The notes: generated from the sequence alone by a model not told the origin. Positions 42,691 to 52,347 are shown, counted from the first letter of the stretch. The stretch is 64,000 nt of DNA from Streptomyces verrucosisporus (GCF_017114865.1 NZ_JADEYH010000007.1:124001-188000); one strand, 5' to 3'. Made by a program: numbers and translations.

Positions 42691-43695
42691 TCACGGCCCT
42701 GACAGCCCCGCCCTCAGCTCCTCCCCGTCCGTCCGCCACGCCCGCGCCGCCCGGCCGAGGCGGTCCGCCAGCTCTTCTATCCGTTCGCCCAGTCCGGCCG
42801 GTTCGCGCACCTCGAAGTCGAAGCCCAGCATCAGGATGTGGAGGGCCATCTCGTCCAGGGAGGGAGCGCCGGTGCGCAGCAGGCAGGTGCGCCCGTCCAC
42901 CGGTTCCAGCACACCGGCCGTGGGTGCGATCCGCTCCGCGACCAGGTCCGCCGGGGCGTGCAGCAGTACGGTCGCCCGCTGTGGATACGCGGCTGTGGAG
43001 ATGCCCTCGGAGACGTAGGCGGCCCAGTCCCCGGCAGGCGGCCGCCGCGGAGTGAAGCGGGGGCCGTGCGGCGGGGTGAGGGCGAGCCGGTCGACGCGGA
43101 ACGTGCGCCAGTCGGCGCGGCCGGCGTCCCAGCCCACCAGATACCAGCGGTGGCTGCTGCACACCAGGCGGTACGGGTCGACGGTACGGCGTGAACCGGA
43201 ACCGTCGTGCCCCCGGTAGGTGAAGCGCAGCTGCCGGCGGTCGCGACAGGCGTTCACCAGTTCGGTGATGGTCTCCACATCGACCGCCGGGCCGCGCCGC
43301 CCGCCCAGCGGGTCGGTGAAGGCGGCGAGCGCGCTCACCCTGCGGCGCAGCCGGTCCGGCAGCACCTGCTCCAGCTTGGCCAGGGCCCGCACCGAGGACT
43401 CCTCCATCCCCTGCACCGCGTTGTGCGCGGCCGTGCGCAGTCCGACCGCGACGGCCACCGCCTCGTCGTCGTCCAGGAGCAGGGGCGGCAGCTCGGCGCC
43501 CGCGCCGAGCCGGTAGCCTCCGGCGGTTCCGGTGGTGGAGTGGACGGGGTAACCCAGTGTCCGCAGCCGTTCCACGTCGCGGCGCACCGTCCGCGAGGTC
43601 ACCCGGAGACGCTCGGCCAGCTCGGCGCCGGACCACTCCCGGTGGGCCTGGAGCAGGGACAGCAGACGCAGCAGTCGTGCCGATGTCTCCATCAT
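42691..43695 (-). CDS. WYL domain-containing transcriptional regulator
   Basis: The 334-residue protein has an N-terminal DeoR-type winged helix (ELAERLRVTSRTVRRDVERL then YPVHSTTGTAGGYRLG) and a WYL ligand-sensing domain with DPYRLVCSSHRWYLVGWDAG at residues about 185-204. It ends with a C-terminal WCX-like extension. Regulators of this kind control DNA-damage, defence or metabolic genes, often their neighbours. It converges with the gvp operon and has only two bases between stops. The ATG at 43695 or 43692 is the start; the region upstream has no ribosome site of note. Confidence 0.92.
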   Translation of the reverse strand: MMETSARLLRLLSLLQAHREWSGAELAERLRVTSRTVRRDVERLRTLGYPVHSTTGTAGGYRLGAGAELPPLLLDDDEAVAVAVGLRTAAHNAVQGMEESSVRALAKLEQVLPDRLRRRVSALAAFTDPLGGRRGPAVDVETITELVNACRDRRQLRFTYRGHDGSGSRRTVDPYRLVCSSHRWYLVGWDAGRADWRTFRVDRLALTPPHGPRFTPRRPPAGDWAAYVSEGISTAAYPQRATVLLHAPADLVAERIAPTAGVLEPVDGRTCLLRTGAPSLDEMALHILMLGFDFEVREPAGLGERIEELADRLGRAARAWRTDGEELRAGLSGP

Positions 43696-43824
43696 GCGGC
43701 CGATTCTGCCACCCGTTGAGGACAGTCATCGTCCGCGATGCCCGCCGGGCGCACCGCGCCCGTCCGGAACTCCCCGGAGCGGGCGGGCTCGCCCCGGCGG
43801 GCCGGTCCCGCGAGCCTCGGAAGG

Positions 43825-44754
43825 TCAGGAGCCGGCCGGCCCCGTGCCCTCCAGCCGCACGACCAGATCATTGGCACCGGTGTAGTACGGGCGGGCCGTC
43901 AGCCCCCCGCCTCCGTCCGCCCCGTCCGCGGCGACCGGCCGGGCCGGGTAGCGCAGGATCCTGTGCTTGTCGACGATGTCGTCCAGGATCCGGGCCACGC
44001 GCACCGGTTCGGCGTCCTCGCCGGGACGCAGCCACAGCTGCCAGTCGCCCTCCGCGCCCGGCTCCCGGGCCAGATCGCCGTACGCCAGCCGCGCGGTGAA
44101 ACCGTGCCCCTCGGCAGGCGCGTCGACCGGGGTGACCGGTGCGGTGACGGGCCGCTCCCGCCCGCCGTCCGGAGCGGCGGCGCGGCGGGGACGGGCCTCC
44201 AGCCGCGCGGTGGGGGTCAGTTCGGCCCCGTACAGCCTCCCGTGGACGGTCAGCCCGCCGTCGGCGGGCCAGATGTCACCCGCCTCGGCGTGCGGCCAGC
44301 GCAGCCAGGAGCACACCGAGAGGTTGCCGTACTTGGTGGCGTACGGGATGCGCACGCCCAGCCAGGTCCGGTCGGTGCGCGGCACCCGGTCGACCAGCGG
44401 GCGCAGGTCGCTGCACCCGGGCAGCAGCCGCCGCGCCTCGTCCTCGCCGATCACCAGATAGGCGTCCCAGCGGCCTTCCGCCAGTGGGACCGTACTGGGC
44501 AGGGCGGCGCGCAGCACGGAGCCGTCCGGGTCGCCGGAGAGCGGCTCCAGCGGAAGGCGCACCGACTCCTCCGGATCGGAGTCGCGCAGCCGCAGCAGCA
44601 GGGCGGCGTCCCAGCGCTCCGCGACGCCGGGCAGCGTGATGTCGAAGCTGAGGCCGCCCGCACTGTCCGCCGTACAGTCGGCCCGCGGTGCCGTCTCCCC
44701 GGGGGTGCCGGGGGCGCCGGGGGCGCCGGCGGGCCTGCTGGTGGTCGCGGTCAT
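43825..44754 (-). CDS. Hypothetical protein coupled to a glycosyltransferase
   Basis: The 309-residue protein is rich in beta structure, with blocks LSFDITLPGVAERWDAALLL, YLVIGEDEARRLLPGCSDLR, GVRIPYATKYGNLSVCSWLR and, at the end, LRYPARPV and YYTGANDLVVRLEGTG. I do not recognise a named family; annotations of related Streptomyces proteins call it a transferase. The ATG at 44754 overlaps the stop of the glycosyltransferase (ATGA), so they form one translational unit, and a role in the same glycan is likely. No signal or membrane segment is seen. Confidence 0.72.
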   Translation of the reverse strand: MTATTSRPAGAPGAPGTPGETAPRADCTADSAGGLSFDITLPGVAERWDAALLLRLRDSDPEESVRLPLEPLSGDPDGSVLRAALPSTVPLAEGRWDAYLVIGEDEARRLLPGCSDLRPLVDRVPRTDRTWLGVRIPYATKYGNLSVCSWLRWPHAEAGDIWPADGGLTVHGRLYGAELTPTARLEARPRRAAAPDGGRERPVTAPVTPVDAPAEGHGFTARLAYGDLAREPGAEGDWQLWLRPGEDAEPVRVARILDDIVDKHRILRYPARPVAADGADGGGGLTARPYYTGANDLVVRLEGTGPAGS

Positions 44755-46031
44755 GCGGTCCTTCCTCTTCTCAGCGCGCCCCGGCGGGCGCGTGCCAGGG
44801 CGTCCTTGGTGGCGTACGCCCCGCCCAGCAGGGCTCCCCGGGTCCGGTGAAGGGAGGAGCGCAGCCGGCCGATGCCGCTGCGTCCGCCGCGTGCGGCAAG
44901 CTCCGTGCAGAGCGAGGAGTACATCTCGCCGATCCGCGCGGGGTCGTAGCGGGCGGCGTCCGCGATCGCGGCGCGGCCCATCCTCCGGCGCAGTTCGTCG
45001 TCGTTGATCAGTTCCAGCAGGGACCCGGCGATGGCGTCGACGTCGCCGGTGGGCACCAGCCGCCCGTCCACCCCGTCGGCGATGATCTCCCCCGGCCCGT
45101 GCGGGCAGGTGGTGGCCACCACCGGCAGACCGCAGCGCATCGCCTCCACGATCGTCATTCCGAAGGACTCCAGACTCGACGTCACGGCCGCGACCGAGCC
45201 CTTGACCCACTCGGCCTCGATGGGGTGGGCCGGCCCCATGAGGAAGGCGTGGTTGTACAGGCCGAGTTCCTCCACCATGGCCCGCAGCTTCCCCTCCTCG
45301 CGTCCGGCCCCGTAGAGCCTCAGCCGCCAGTCGGGCCGCTGCTCGACCACCTTGGCGAAGGCTTTCAGCAGCACGTCGTAGCGTTTGGCCGGAGCCAGCC
45401 GGCCGGCGGCGATCACCCACTTCCCGGTGCCGTCGGATGGTTCCACCGCCGGCGCGGGGACGCCGTTGGGCACCGCCTGCACGTGTACCCCGGGCAGGCG
45501 CATCATGCGCCGGTAGTCGCGCGCGTCGGCCTCGGTGACGGTGGTGAGGGCGTCCAGGCGCGGGTAGGCGCCGCGCAGGGTCGCCCGCAGGGCCCGCGAG
45601 TGGGTGGAGAGCGTGAGGTGCTCCTGCCCCATGCGCACCGGACCGGGCCTGGTGTGCATGGCGAGCATGGTGTTGAGGCCGGGGCGGGTGCCGATCACGA
45701 CGTCCGCCTCGACGCCGGCCAGGTGCTCGGTGATCCGGCGGTCGGTGAGCGCGCTGTACTTGCGGTGGTTGCCGTCGGTGCGCGGGAACAGCCTGGACGG
45801 ACGGGCGTGCTCGGGGTCGCCGCCGTCGTAGTCGGGGCTGTGCTTGCGCATGTCCACCAGATGGCGCAGGCGCACCGCGGGGTCCAGGTCGAAGACGGGA
45901 CGGTCGCGGTGCCTGAAGACCGAGACGATCTCGACGTCGTGCTGCTGCGCGAGCGCGCACGCGAGGTTGAAGGTGGTCCGGATCGTCCCGCCCATGCCGT
46001 ACCCGTGATGCAGCAGAAAAGAGATATGCAT
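44751..46031 (-). CDS. Glycosyltransferase family 4 (GT-B)
   Basis: The 426-residue protein starts HISFLLHHGYGMGGTIRTTF, an N-terminal GT-B motif, and contains VIAAGRLAPAKRYDVLLKAF at the start of the nucleotide-sugar domain and the EX7E pair in ESFGMTIVEAMRCGLPVVAT. These define GT4 enzymes, which transfer sugars from UDP or GDP donors to lipid or polysaccharide acceptors with retention. The final 40 residues are Arg-rich and may attach to membranes. The ATG at 46031 has GGAGACGG before it; a longer open frame is not supported. It leads a two-gene unit. Confidence 0.9.
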   Translation of the reverse strand: MHISFLLHHGYGMGGTIRTTFNLACALAQQHDVEIVSVFRHRDRPVFDLDPAVRLRHLVDMRKHSPDYDGGDPEHARPSRLFPRTDGNHRKYSALTDRRITEHLAGVEADVVIGTRPGLNTMLAMHTRPGPVRMGQEHLTLSTHSRALRATLRGAYPRLDALTTVTEADARDYRRMMRLPGVHVQAVPNGVPAPAVEPSDGTGKWVIAAGRLAPAKRYDVLLKAFAKVVEQRPDWRLRLYGAGREEGKLRAMVEELGLYNHAFLMGPAHPIEAEWVKGSVAAVTSSLESFGMTIVEAMRCGLPVVATTCPHGPGEIIADGVDGRLVPTGDVDAIAGSLLELINDDELRRRMGRAAIADAARYDPARIGEMYSSLCTELAARGGRSGIGRLRSSLHRTRGALLGGAYATKDALARARRGALRRGRTA

Positions 46032-46831
46032 CCGTCTCCATGTCCCACGAAAGCGCGCGGGTAAGCGTCCCGGCGCCGTGTTTCCCGGTGTCGCACTCCT
46101 GTTGATGCCGCGTCTCTTGGGAAGAGACCTCGGAAGGCCGCCGCGGGTTGGCTCGCTTGATCGCCTTGTACCCGAAAAGTTCATCTGTTGTGAGGCTTTT
46201 TCAGGAACCGAACGACTCGTTCCGCCGTCCGCGCGCCCCCGGCGGGGCTCCCGCCCGGTGAGGCGGCGGTACGGAAGGCCCCGGCCGGGAAGCGGTGCCC
46301 CGGGGCCGGTGCGGGAAGCGTCTCCGCTCGCGGGAGTTCCCCTCGGTTCTCGCCGTTCTCCCTCCCGGCCGGCTCCGTCCTGTCGGGCACACCGGCGCGG
46401 GGGCCCCGGCGGCGGTCGGACGGTACCGCTTCCGCGCCCGGCCCGAAGCGGCCGCTCGGCCGGCACGGCGCAGCGGCCGGGACCGGCGGAGCGGCGCGGG
46501 GCGAAGCGGTGGTGGGGGCGGCCCGGGGGCCGAGGCGTGTGTGCGGCACCTGTCCACGCTAGGGCCGTACAGGCTCACGACCGGCGCAAACGCGCCAGCG
46601 CGGGGCCCGGGCCCCACCCGGTCGGCGGACCGCGTGCCGGGCGCCTGGGGGGCTCCTGGCCGACGCCGTCTCCCACGCGCCTCCCGGTCCTCCGGGGGGA
46701 AGTGGAACGAACCGGCGCGCGCCGCGCACCGCGCATCCGCCTGTGCGACCTGCGCTCCCCCCGGCGCGTTACCACGGCACTCGGTCCCCCGTTGTGCATG
46801 TGAACCAGAACCGAACGCCAGGAGTTTCCCC
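46032..46831. other. 800-base region without a recognisable gene
   Basis: This divergent region between the glycosyltransferase and the next plus-strand gene has long open frames on both strands, but their products are Pro/Arg/Gly-rich and have no fold-like pattern. A lower-GC patch at 46170-46205 (ACCCGAAAAGTTCATCTGTT) probably holds the glycosyltransferase promoter. No tRNA or hairpin of note was found. It may be the decayed remains of a gene. Confidence 0.55.
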
Positions 46832-47647
46832 GTGTCCCCCATGCTCGATGTCAGCGACGACGTCCGCGCCGAGATCGGCGAGGAGGAAGCCGCCCGGCTG
46901 ATCGCCGGTGACAGTGCCCCCGGCAGCTACGACTGCACCTCATGCCGCGCCCCCGGCGACCCCGAGCAGGAGCGCACCAGCACCGTGCTCTTCCTCGGCG
47001 AGGAGACGGCCGTGCTCGCCTTCGCCCACGCGACCTGCATCCCGTCCCAGATCGTCCCGGTCTCCGAGGAGCAGCTCAAGGACGCCGTGCGCACCATCAC
47101 CGGCGGGCAGGACGGGGGCGCTCCCGCACCGGCCGGCGCACCCCCCGCCGGGCCCGCCCCCGTCTCCGCCCCGCGCCAGGCGGTGCTGGGCGTGACCTGC
47201 GGCCAGGTGCTCATCGACGACCAGCTCCACCCCGCCCTCGTCGTCGAACCCACCGCGCCCATCACCCGCCCCGGCTCCGACGGCCCTGGCGACGACTTCC
47301 TGCCGCTCCTCATCGAGCAGGGCTTCATGCCGGTGAACGACGTGGCCCGGGCTCCCGCCCCGGTCGGCGGCTGGTCCGTCCTGCTGGCCATGGGCCGGCT
47401 CCACGCCATCCTCCAGCCGGGCCCCGCCGGCGGGCAGCCCACCTCCTGGTGGCAGGCGCACCAGCCGCTGCCCGTCACCGACGACTGGCGGACGGCGGCC
47501 AACCGGAGCCGGACGGTCCATGTCTACGCCGCGCCGGTCGGCACCATCGGACAGCAGCCGCGCGAGGATCTGCTGCGCGACGCACTGGAGAAGGCCGCGG
47601 CGGGCGGCCTCCTGGTGGCCGCGGCCATGCCGCTGGCGGGCACCTGA
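46832..47647 (+). CDS. Conserved hypothetical protein with CxxC pair
   Basis: The 271-residue protein has two halves joined by a Pro/Ala linker near residue 90. The first contains GSYDCTSCRAPGDPEQERTS and VLAFAHATCIPSQIV, where the CxxC and later Cys/His could bind zinc. The second holds LGVTCGQVLIDDQLHPALVV, LPLLIEQGFMPVNDV and WSVLLAMGRLHAILQPG. No enzyme motif is visible. The GTG at 46832 follows CAGGAG. In Streptomyces it is often found upstream of der on the opposite strand, without known function. Confidence 0.75.
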   Translation: MSPMLDVSDDVRAEIGEEEAARLIAGDSAPGSYDCTSCRAPGDPEQERTSTVLFLGEETAVLAFAHATCIPSQIVPVSEEQLKDAVRTITGGQDGGAPAPAGAPPAGPAPVSAPRQAVLGVTCGQVLIDDQLHPALVVEPTAPITRPGSDGPGDDFLPLLIEQGFMPVNDVARAPAPVGGWSVLLAMGRLHAILQPGPAGGQPTSWWQAHQPLPVTDDWRTAANRSRTVHVYAAPVGTIGQQPREDLLRDALEKAAAGGLLVAAAMPLAGT

Positions 47648-47730
47648 GGAATCCACGGCCCGCGTCCCCCTACAGGGGTTTCCCCCCGCCGGGCCCGCAT
47701 CCGCCGGGCGGCGTGATCGTTGGCACTGAC

Positions 47731-48051
47731 GTGCAGCCTTACGAACCTTCCCGCACCCACGACGCGCATCTCAGCCGCAGCCGGATTCCGGGGATGCGCG
47801 TCCCCCACGAGCCCGTTTCGGGCCACTTCCCGGCCACTCCGATCTACGACGCGCTGTACGCCGAGTACCGGCGCCTGTTCCGGGCCCTGCCCGGGGACCG
47901 GAGCGGCGAGGAGGAGTTGCGGTTCACGGGCTTCGGCACCGGAACGGCCCACTGGCACGGCGGGCGCCGGGCCGGCGGCTTCCTCCCCGCCGGCCCGGCG
48001 CCCGCCGTCCTGCCGCCCGCTCCGCGGGACGGCCGCCCCTACGACCGGTGA
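47731..48051 (+). CDS. Small conserved hypothetical protein
   Basis: The 106-residue protein begins QPYEPSRTHDAHLSRSRIPG and has PVSGHFPATPIYDALYAEYR followed by RLFRALPGDRSGEEELRF, then a Gly/Pro-rich tail. I recognise the pattern as one that recurs in Streptomyces beside der, but it has no assigned function. The GTG at 47731 gives the start; no clear ribosome site is visible, and a GTG six codons upstream is possible. The stop codon lies inside the terminator stem. Confidence 0.6.
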   Translation: MQPYEPSRTHDAHLSRSRIPGMRVPHEPVSGHFPATPIYDALYAEYRRLFRALPGDRSGEEELRFTGFGTGTAHWHGGRRAGGFLPAGPAPAVLPPAPRDGRPYDR

Positions 48052-48086
48052 GGACCGTGCCCCGCGACGGGCCCGGTCCTCACCGG
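48045..48086 (+). terminator. Terminator of the small hypothetical gene
   Basis: CCGGTGAGGACCG and CGGTCCTCACCGG form a 13-bp stem that includes the stop codon; CTTT follows. Confidence 0.8.
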
Positions 48087-48092
48087 CTTTCC

Positions 48093-48128
48093 GGGGGCGG
48101 GGCGGACACCGGCGCCCGCCCCGCCCCC
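48093..48128 (-). terminator. Terminator of der
   Basis: GGGGGCGGGGCGG pairs perfectly with CCGCCCCGCCCCC five bases beyond the der stop codon on the minus strand. Confidence 0.8.
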
Positions 48129-48133
48129 TCACC

Positions 48134-49600
48134 TCACTTCTTGCGCCCGCGCTTCTCGCGCACCCGCACCGAGATGTGGATGGGCGTGCCCTCGAAACCG
48201 AACTCCTCGCGCAGCCTCCGCTCGATGAACCGGCGGTAGCCGGCCTCCAGGAAGCCGGAGGCGAACAGCACGAAGCGCGGCGGGCGGGTGCCCGCCTGGG
48301 TGCCGAAGAGGATGCGGGGCTGCTTGCCGCCGCGGATCGGATGGGGGTGGGCGGCGACCAGTTCGCCGAGGAAGGCGTTGAGCCGCCCGGTCGGCACCCG
48401 GGTCTCCCAGCCCGCCAGCGCGGTCTCGATCGCCGGTACCAGCTTCTCCATGTGGCGGCCGGTGCGCGCCGAGACGTTCACCCGCGGCGCCCACTTCACC
48501 TGGCCGAGATCGGTCTCGATCTCGCGCTCCAGGTAGTAGCGGCGCTCCTCATCCAGGGTGTCCCACTTGTTGTAGGCGAGGACCAGCGCGCGCCCGGCGT
48601 CGACCGCCATGGTGATGATGCGGGTGTCCTGCACGCTGACCGGCTCGCTGACGTCGATGAGGACGACCGCGACCTCGGCCTTCTCCAGGGCGGCGGCCGT
48701 GCGCAGCGAGGCGTAGTAGTCGGCGCCCTCGGTCAGGTGCACCCGGCGCCGGATACCGGCGGTGTCGACGAACTTCCAGGTCTTCCCGCCGAGTTCGATC
48801 AGCTCGTCGACCGGGTCGCGGGTGGTGCCCGCAAGCTGGTCCACGACCACCCGGTCCTCCCCCGCCACCTTGTTCAGCAGCGAGGACTTGCCGACGTTGG
48901 GGCGGCCGATCAGCGCCACCCGGCGCGGCCCGCCGATCCCGCCGCCGAAGGTCTGCGGCGGCGCCTCGGGCAGCGCCTTGAGCACCTCGTCCAGCATGTC
49001 GCCGGTGCCCCGGCCGTGCAGGGCGGAGACCGGGTGGGGCTCGCCGAGGCCGAGCGACCACAGCATGGCGGCGTCCGCCTCGCCGGAGGGGCCGTCGACC
49101 TTGTTGGCGCACAGCACCACGGGCTTGCCCGCCTTGCGCAGCAGCCTGACGACCGCCTCGTCGGTGTCGGTCGCGCCGACCGTGGCGTCCACCACGAAGA
49201 CCACCGCGTCGGCGGCCTCGATCGCGAACTCCGCCTGGGCCGCCACCGAGGCGTCGATACCCAGGACGTCCTGCTCCCAGCCGCCGGTGTCGACCACCTT
49301 GAAGCGGCGGCCCGCCCACTCGGCCTCGTAGGTGACCCGGTCCCGGGTGACGCCGGGGCGGTCCTCCACGACGGCCTCGCGGCGGCCGAGGATGCGGTTG
49401 ACCAGGGTCGACTTACCGACGTTCGGCCGGCCGACGACGGCCAGCACCGGCAGCGGCCCGTGCCCGGCCTCGCCGAGCGCCCCCTCGACGTCCTCGGCGT
49501 CGAACCCCTCCTGCGCGGCGAGCTCCATGAACTCCGCGTACTCGGCGTCGCCGAGCTCACCGTGCCCGTGCTCGTCGCCGACGTGGGTCTGCTCGTTCAT
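48134..49600 (-). CDS. der: Ribosome biogenesis GTPase Der (EngA)
   Basis: The 488-residue protein has two GTPase domains, each with G1 (GRPNVGKST at about 58 and GRPNVGKSS in the middle), G3 ([14 protein letters not shown]) and G4 (CANKVD, YNKWD) motifs. The C-terminal KH-like domain ends [15 protein letters not shown]. The acidic N-terminal 50 residues are an actinobacterial extension. Der is needed for 50S subunit maturation. It follows plsC on the minus strand, in the cluster tyrA-cmk-plsC-der, with 132 bases before its start. Confidence 0.97.
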   Translation of the reverse strand: MNEQTHVGDEHGHGELGDAEYAEFMELAAQEGFDAEDVEGALGEAGHGPLPVLAVVGRPNVGKSTLVNRILGRREAVVEDRPGVTRDRVTYEAEWAGRRFKVVDTGGWEQDVLGIDASVAAQAEFAIEAADAVVFVVDATVGATDTDEAVVRLLRKAGKPVVLCANKVDGPSGEADAAMLWSLGLGEPHPVSALHGRGTGDMLDEVLKALPEAPPQTFGGGIGGPRRVALIGRPNVGKSSLLNKVAGEDRVVVDQLAGTTRDPVDELIELGGKTWKFVDTAGIRRRVHLTEGADYYASLRTAAALEKAEVAVVLIDVSEPVSVQDTRIITMAVDAGRALVLAYNKWDTLDEERRYYLEREIETDLGQVKWAPRVNVSARTGRHMEKLVPAIETALAGWETRVPTGRLNAFLGELVAAHPHPIRGGKQPRILFGTQAGTRPPRFVLFASGFLEAGYRRFIERRLREEFGFEGTPIHISVRVREKRGRKK

Positions 49601-49732
49601 GAAGTCCTGTCCTCGTGTGTACGTGTTGTCCGTGGCTCTGCGCGCCCCCGTGGGCTCGTCCCCGTCCGGGACCGCGGCGCCCCCGCGCGCGGTGGGCGCG
49701 GAAGTGCCGCGGGGGCAGAGGTCCAGTGTCGC

Positions 49733-50407
49733 CTAACCGCGCCCGGTGATGCGCCGGGCGTCGGACAGGTGGGCCGTCAGCCGCTTGCCGATCCGCACCG
49801 TCGACTCGTCCAGCGCCGACCGGGTGCGCCTGCCGCTGCCGTCGCCCGCCTCGAAGGGCTCGCCGAACACGATGTCGACGCGGGACCGCAGCGGAGGCAG
49901 CGCGGGTACCGCACGCCCCCGGCTCCCGGCCGTCCCCAGCACCGCGACGGGCACGACGGGCGCTCCCGACCGCAGGGCGAAGTAGGCCAGGCCGGAGCGG
50001 AGCGAGGCGAAGTCGCCCTCGCCCCGGGTGCCCTCCGGGAAGATACCCAGCACGCCGCCGGCGCCCAGCACTCCCAGCGCCCTGGTGATCGCGACGCGGT
50101 CGGCGGTCTTCCGGTCCACCTCGATCTGGCCGATGCCGGTCAGGAAGGGGTCGAGGGGGCCGGTGAAGGCCTCCTTCTTGATCAGGAAGTGCACCGGGCG
50201 GGGCGCGGTCCCCATCAGCAGCGGGCCGTCCACGGCGTGCGTGTGGTTGACGGCGAGGATCACCGGTCCGGACACCGGGACCCGCCAGGCGCCGAGCACC
50301 CTGGGCCGCCACAGCCCGTACATCAGGCCGATCCCGATGCGGCGCCCGACCGCGGCGCCCCGTGCGCTGGGCAGCGCCGGGTCGCCGTCCCTGTCCTCCG
50401 CGCTCAC
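49733..50407 (-). CDS. plsC: 1-acyl-sn-glycerol-3-phosphate acyltransferase
   Basis: The 224-residue protein carries the four blocks of this family: LAVNHTHAVDGPLL with the HX4D catalytic pair, KKEAFTGPLDPFLTGIGQIEVDR, GIFPEGTRGEGDF, and PVVPVAVLGT. It transfers acyl chains to lysophosphatidate at the membrane. The GTG at 50407 overlaps the cmk stop by four bases (GTGA), so it is translated with cmk. Many actinobacteria have a similar gene between cmk and der, but the physiological acceptor here could differ. Confidence 0.92.
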   Translation of the reverse strand: MSAEDRDGDPALPSARGAAVGRRIGIGLMYGLWRPRVLGAWRVPVSGPVILAVNHTHAVDGPLLMGTAPRPVHFLIKKEAFTGPLDPFLTGIGQIEVDRKTADRVAITRALGVLGAGGVLGIFPEGTRGEGDFASLRSGLAYFALRSGAPVVPVAVLGTAGSRGRAVPALPPLRSRVDIVFGEPFEAGDGSGRRTRSALDESTVRIGKRLTAHLSDARRITGRG

Positions 50408-51135
50408 CTGGCCTGCTGCTTGTCTTCGACCAGGGTGACGACGCACTCGATGACCTGCTCCAGGGTCAGCTCCGTGGTGTCCACCTCGACCGCGTCGTCC
50501 GCCTTGCGCAGCGGCGAGGTCTTGCGGCCGGCGTCGGCCGCGTCCCTCTTCAGGAGGGCCTCGCGGGTGGCGTCCAGGTCGACCGGGCGGCCGCCGCCGC
50601 CCTTCAGCTCGCCGCCGCGCCGGGCCGCGCGGGCCTCGGGCGAGGCGGTGAGGAAGATCTTCAGGTCCGCGTCGGGCAGGACGGTGGTGCCGATGTCACG
50701 GCCCTCGACGACGATGCCGGTGGGTGCCCCCGCGGCGATGGCGCGCTGGAGCTCGGTGATCCTGGCGCGCACCGCGGGCACCGCGCTGACCGCGCTGACC
50801 GCGCCGGTGACCTCCTGGGTGCGGATCGGGCCGGAGGCGTCCGAGCCGTCCACCGTGATGGTCGGCTCGGCCGGATCGGTGCCGGAGAGGATCTCGGGGC
50901 GGTCCGCCGCGGCGGCGACGGCCTCGGCGTCCCGCACGTCGATGTCGTGGGTCAGCATCCACCAGGTGATCGCGCGGTACTGCGCGCCGGTGTCCAGGTA
51001 GCTCAGGCCGAGCTTGGCCGCGACGGCCCGGGAGGTGCTCGACTTGCCCGTGCCGGAGGGGCCGTCGATGGCGACGATGACGGGGGCCGGGGCGTCCGGG
51101 GACACGGAGGACGCCTGCCGGGAGGTTGCTGCCAC
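50404..51135 (-). CDS. cmk: Cytidylate kinase
   Basis: The 243-residue protein has the P-loop VIVAIDGPSGTGKSSTSRAV followed by LGLSYLDTGAQYRAITW, and the conserved GIVVEGRDIGTTVLPDADLK and KTSPLRKADDAVEVDTT blocks. It phosphorylates CMP and dCMP. The GTG at 51135 was selected for a GGTG ribosome site eight bases before; a GTG at 51147 is the alternative. A Gly-rich insert (ELKGGGGRPVDLDA) is typical of actinobacterial versions. It is coupled to plsC. Confidence 0.95.
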   Translation of the reverse strand: MAATSRQASSVSPDAPAPVIVAIDGPSGTGKSSTSRAVAAKLGLSYLDTGAQYRAITWWMLTHDIDVRDAEAVAAAADRPEILSGTDPAEPTITVDGSDASGPIRTQEVTGAVSAVSAVPAVRARITELQRAIAAGAPTGIVVEGRDIGTTVLPDADLKIFLTASPEARAARRGGELKGGGGRPVDLDATREALLKRDAADAGRKTSPLRKADDAVEVDTTELTLEQVIECVVTLVEDKQQAR

Positions 51136-51258
51136 GGTGTCGGGCACCTTTCTCGAACTGCTCGGAGCACGGGTCGGGACGCGGGCGCGGGGCGCCGGCG
51201 AGGGGAACGCCGGCACGCCCTCCCCGTCCGGCACAAGGCTACCGTCGGCCGGGGACCC

Positions 51259-52347
51259 CTACTGCTGCCGGATGGCCCAGCCCCGCTCGCGCAGCGCCGC
51301 CGCCAGCACGGGGGCGGCGCTCGGCTCGACCATGAGCTGGACATGGCCGGCCTGCTGGCCGGTGGCGTGCTCGATCCGGACGTCCTCGATGTTGACGCCG
51401 ACCCGTCCGGCGTCGGCGAAGATGCCGGCCAGCTCGCCCGGCCGGTCGCTGATGAGCACCGCCACCGTCTCGTAGACGGCCGGGGCCTGCCCGTGCTTGC
51501 CCGGGATCCGGGCCCGCCCGCCGTTGCCGCGGCGCAGCACGTCCTCGATGCCCGCCGCCCCGCCGGTGCGCTCGGACTCGTCGGCCGACTGCAGCGCGCG
51601 CAGCGCCCGCACCGTCTCCCCCAGGTCGTCGGCCACCGCGGCCAGGACGTCGGCCACGGGGCCGGGGTTGGCGGAGAGGATGTCGATCCACATGCCCGGG
51701 TCGGAGGCGGCGATCCGCGTCACGTCGCGGATGCCCTGGCCGCACAGGCGCACGGCCGTCTCGTCGGCTCCCTCCAGGCGGGCCGCGACCAGGCTGGACA
51801 GCAGTTGCGGGGTGTGCGAGACCAGGGCGACGGCCCGGTCGTGGGCGTCGGCGTCCATCACCACGGGGACGGCGCGGCAGAGCGAGATCAGCTCCAGCGC
51901 GAGGTTGAGCACCTCGGTCTCGGTCTCCGGGGTGGGGGTCAGCACCCAGGGCCGCCCCTCGAAGAGGTCGGCGGTGGCGGCCAGCGGGCCGGAGATCTCG
52001 CGTCCGGACATCGGGTGCGTGCCCAGGTAGGTGGCCGGGTCGCAGCCCAGTGCCCCGGCCTCCCTGCGCGGCCCGCCCTTGACGCTGCCGACGTCCAGGT
52101 AGCCGCGTGCCGCCTTCCGGCGCTGGGCCGCGGCGAGGACGGCGGGAATGTGGGCGGGCGGAACGGCCACGACGGCGAGGTCCACCGGCCCCTCCGGCGG
52201 CCGGTCGGTCCCCGCGCCCAGGGACGCGGCGGTACGCGCCTGGTCGGCGTCGTGGTCCTCCAGATGCACCCGCACCCCGCGCCCGGCCAGCGCCAGGGCG
52301 ATGGAGGTGCCGATCAGTCCGGTGCCGATGACGAGTGCGGTCCTCAC
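51259..52347 (-). CDS. tyrA: Prephenate dehydrogenase with ACT domain
   Basis: The 362-residue protein has the dinucleotide motif TALVIGTGLIGTSIALAL at its start, the prephenate-binding segments DVGSVKGGPRREAG and YLGTHPMSGREISGP, and a C-terminal ACT domain VAVLISDRPGELAGIFADAG with VGVNIEDVRIEH, which suggests feedback control by an aromatic amino acid. It makes 4-hydroxyphenylpyruvate from prephenate for tyrosine. The GTG at 52347 overlaps the end of the small ORF that carries only the aroH start. cmk is 123 bases downstream. Confidence 0.95.
   Translation of the reverse strand: MRTALVIGTGLIGTSIALALAGRGVRVHLEDHDADQARTAASLGAGTDRPPEGPVDLAVVAVPPAHIPAVLAAAQRRKAARGYLDVGSVKGGPRREAGALGCDPATYLGTHPMSGREISGPLAATADLFEGRPWVLTPTPETETEVLNLALELISLCRAVPVVMDADAHDRAVALVSHTPQLLSSLVAARLEGADETAVRLCGQGIRDVTRIAASDPGMWIDILSANPGPVADVLAAVADDLGETVRALRALQSADESERTGGAAGIEDVLRRGNGGRARIPGKHGQAPAVYETVAVLISDRPGELAGIFADAGRVGVNIEDVRIEHATGQQAGHVQLMVEPSAAPVLAAALRERGWAIRQQ

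Noticed and set aside
46201..46842. A 213-codon minus-strand frame in the 800-base gap
   Set aside because: The product is Pro/Arg/Gly-rich without secondary structure pattern and would overlap the start of a well-supported gene.
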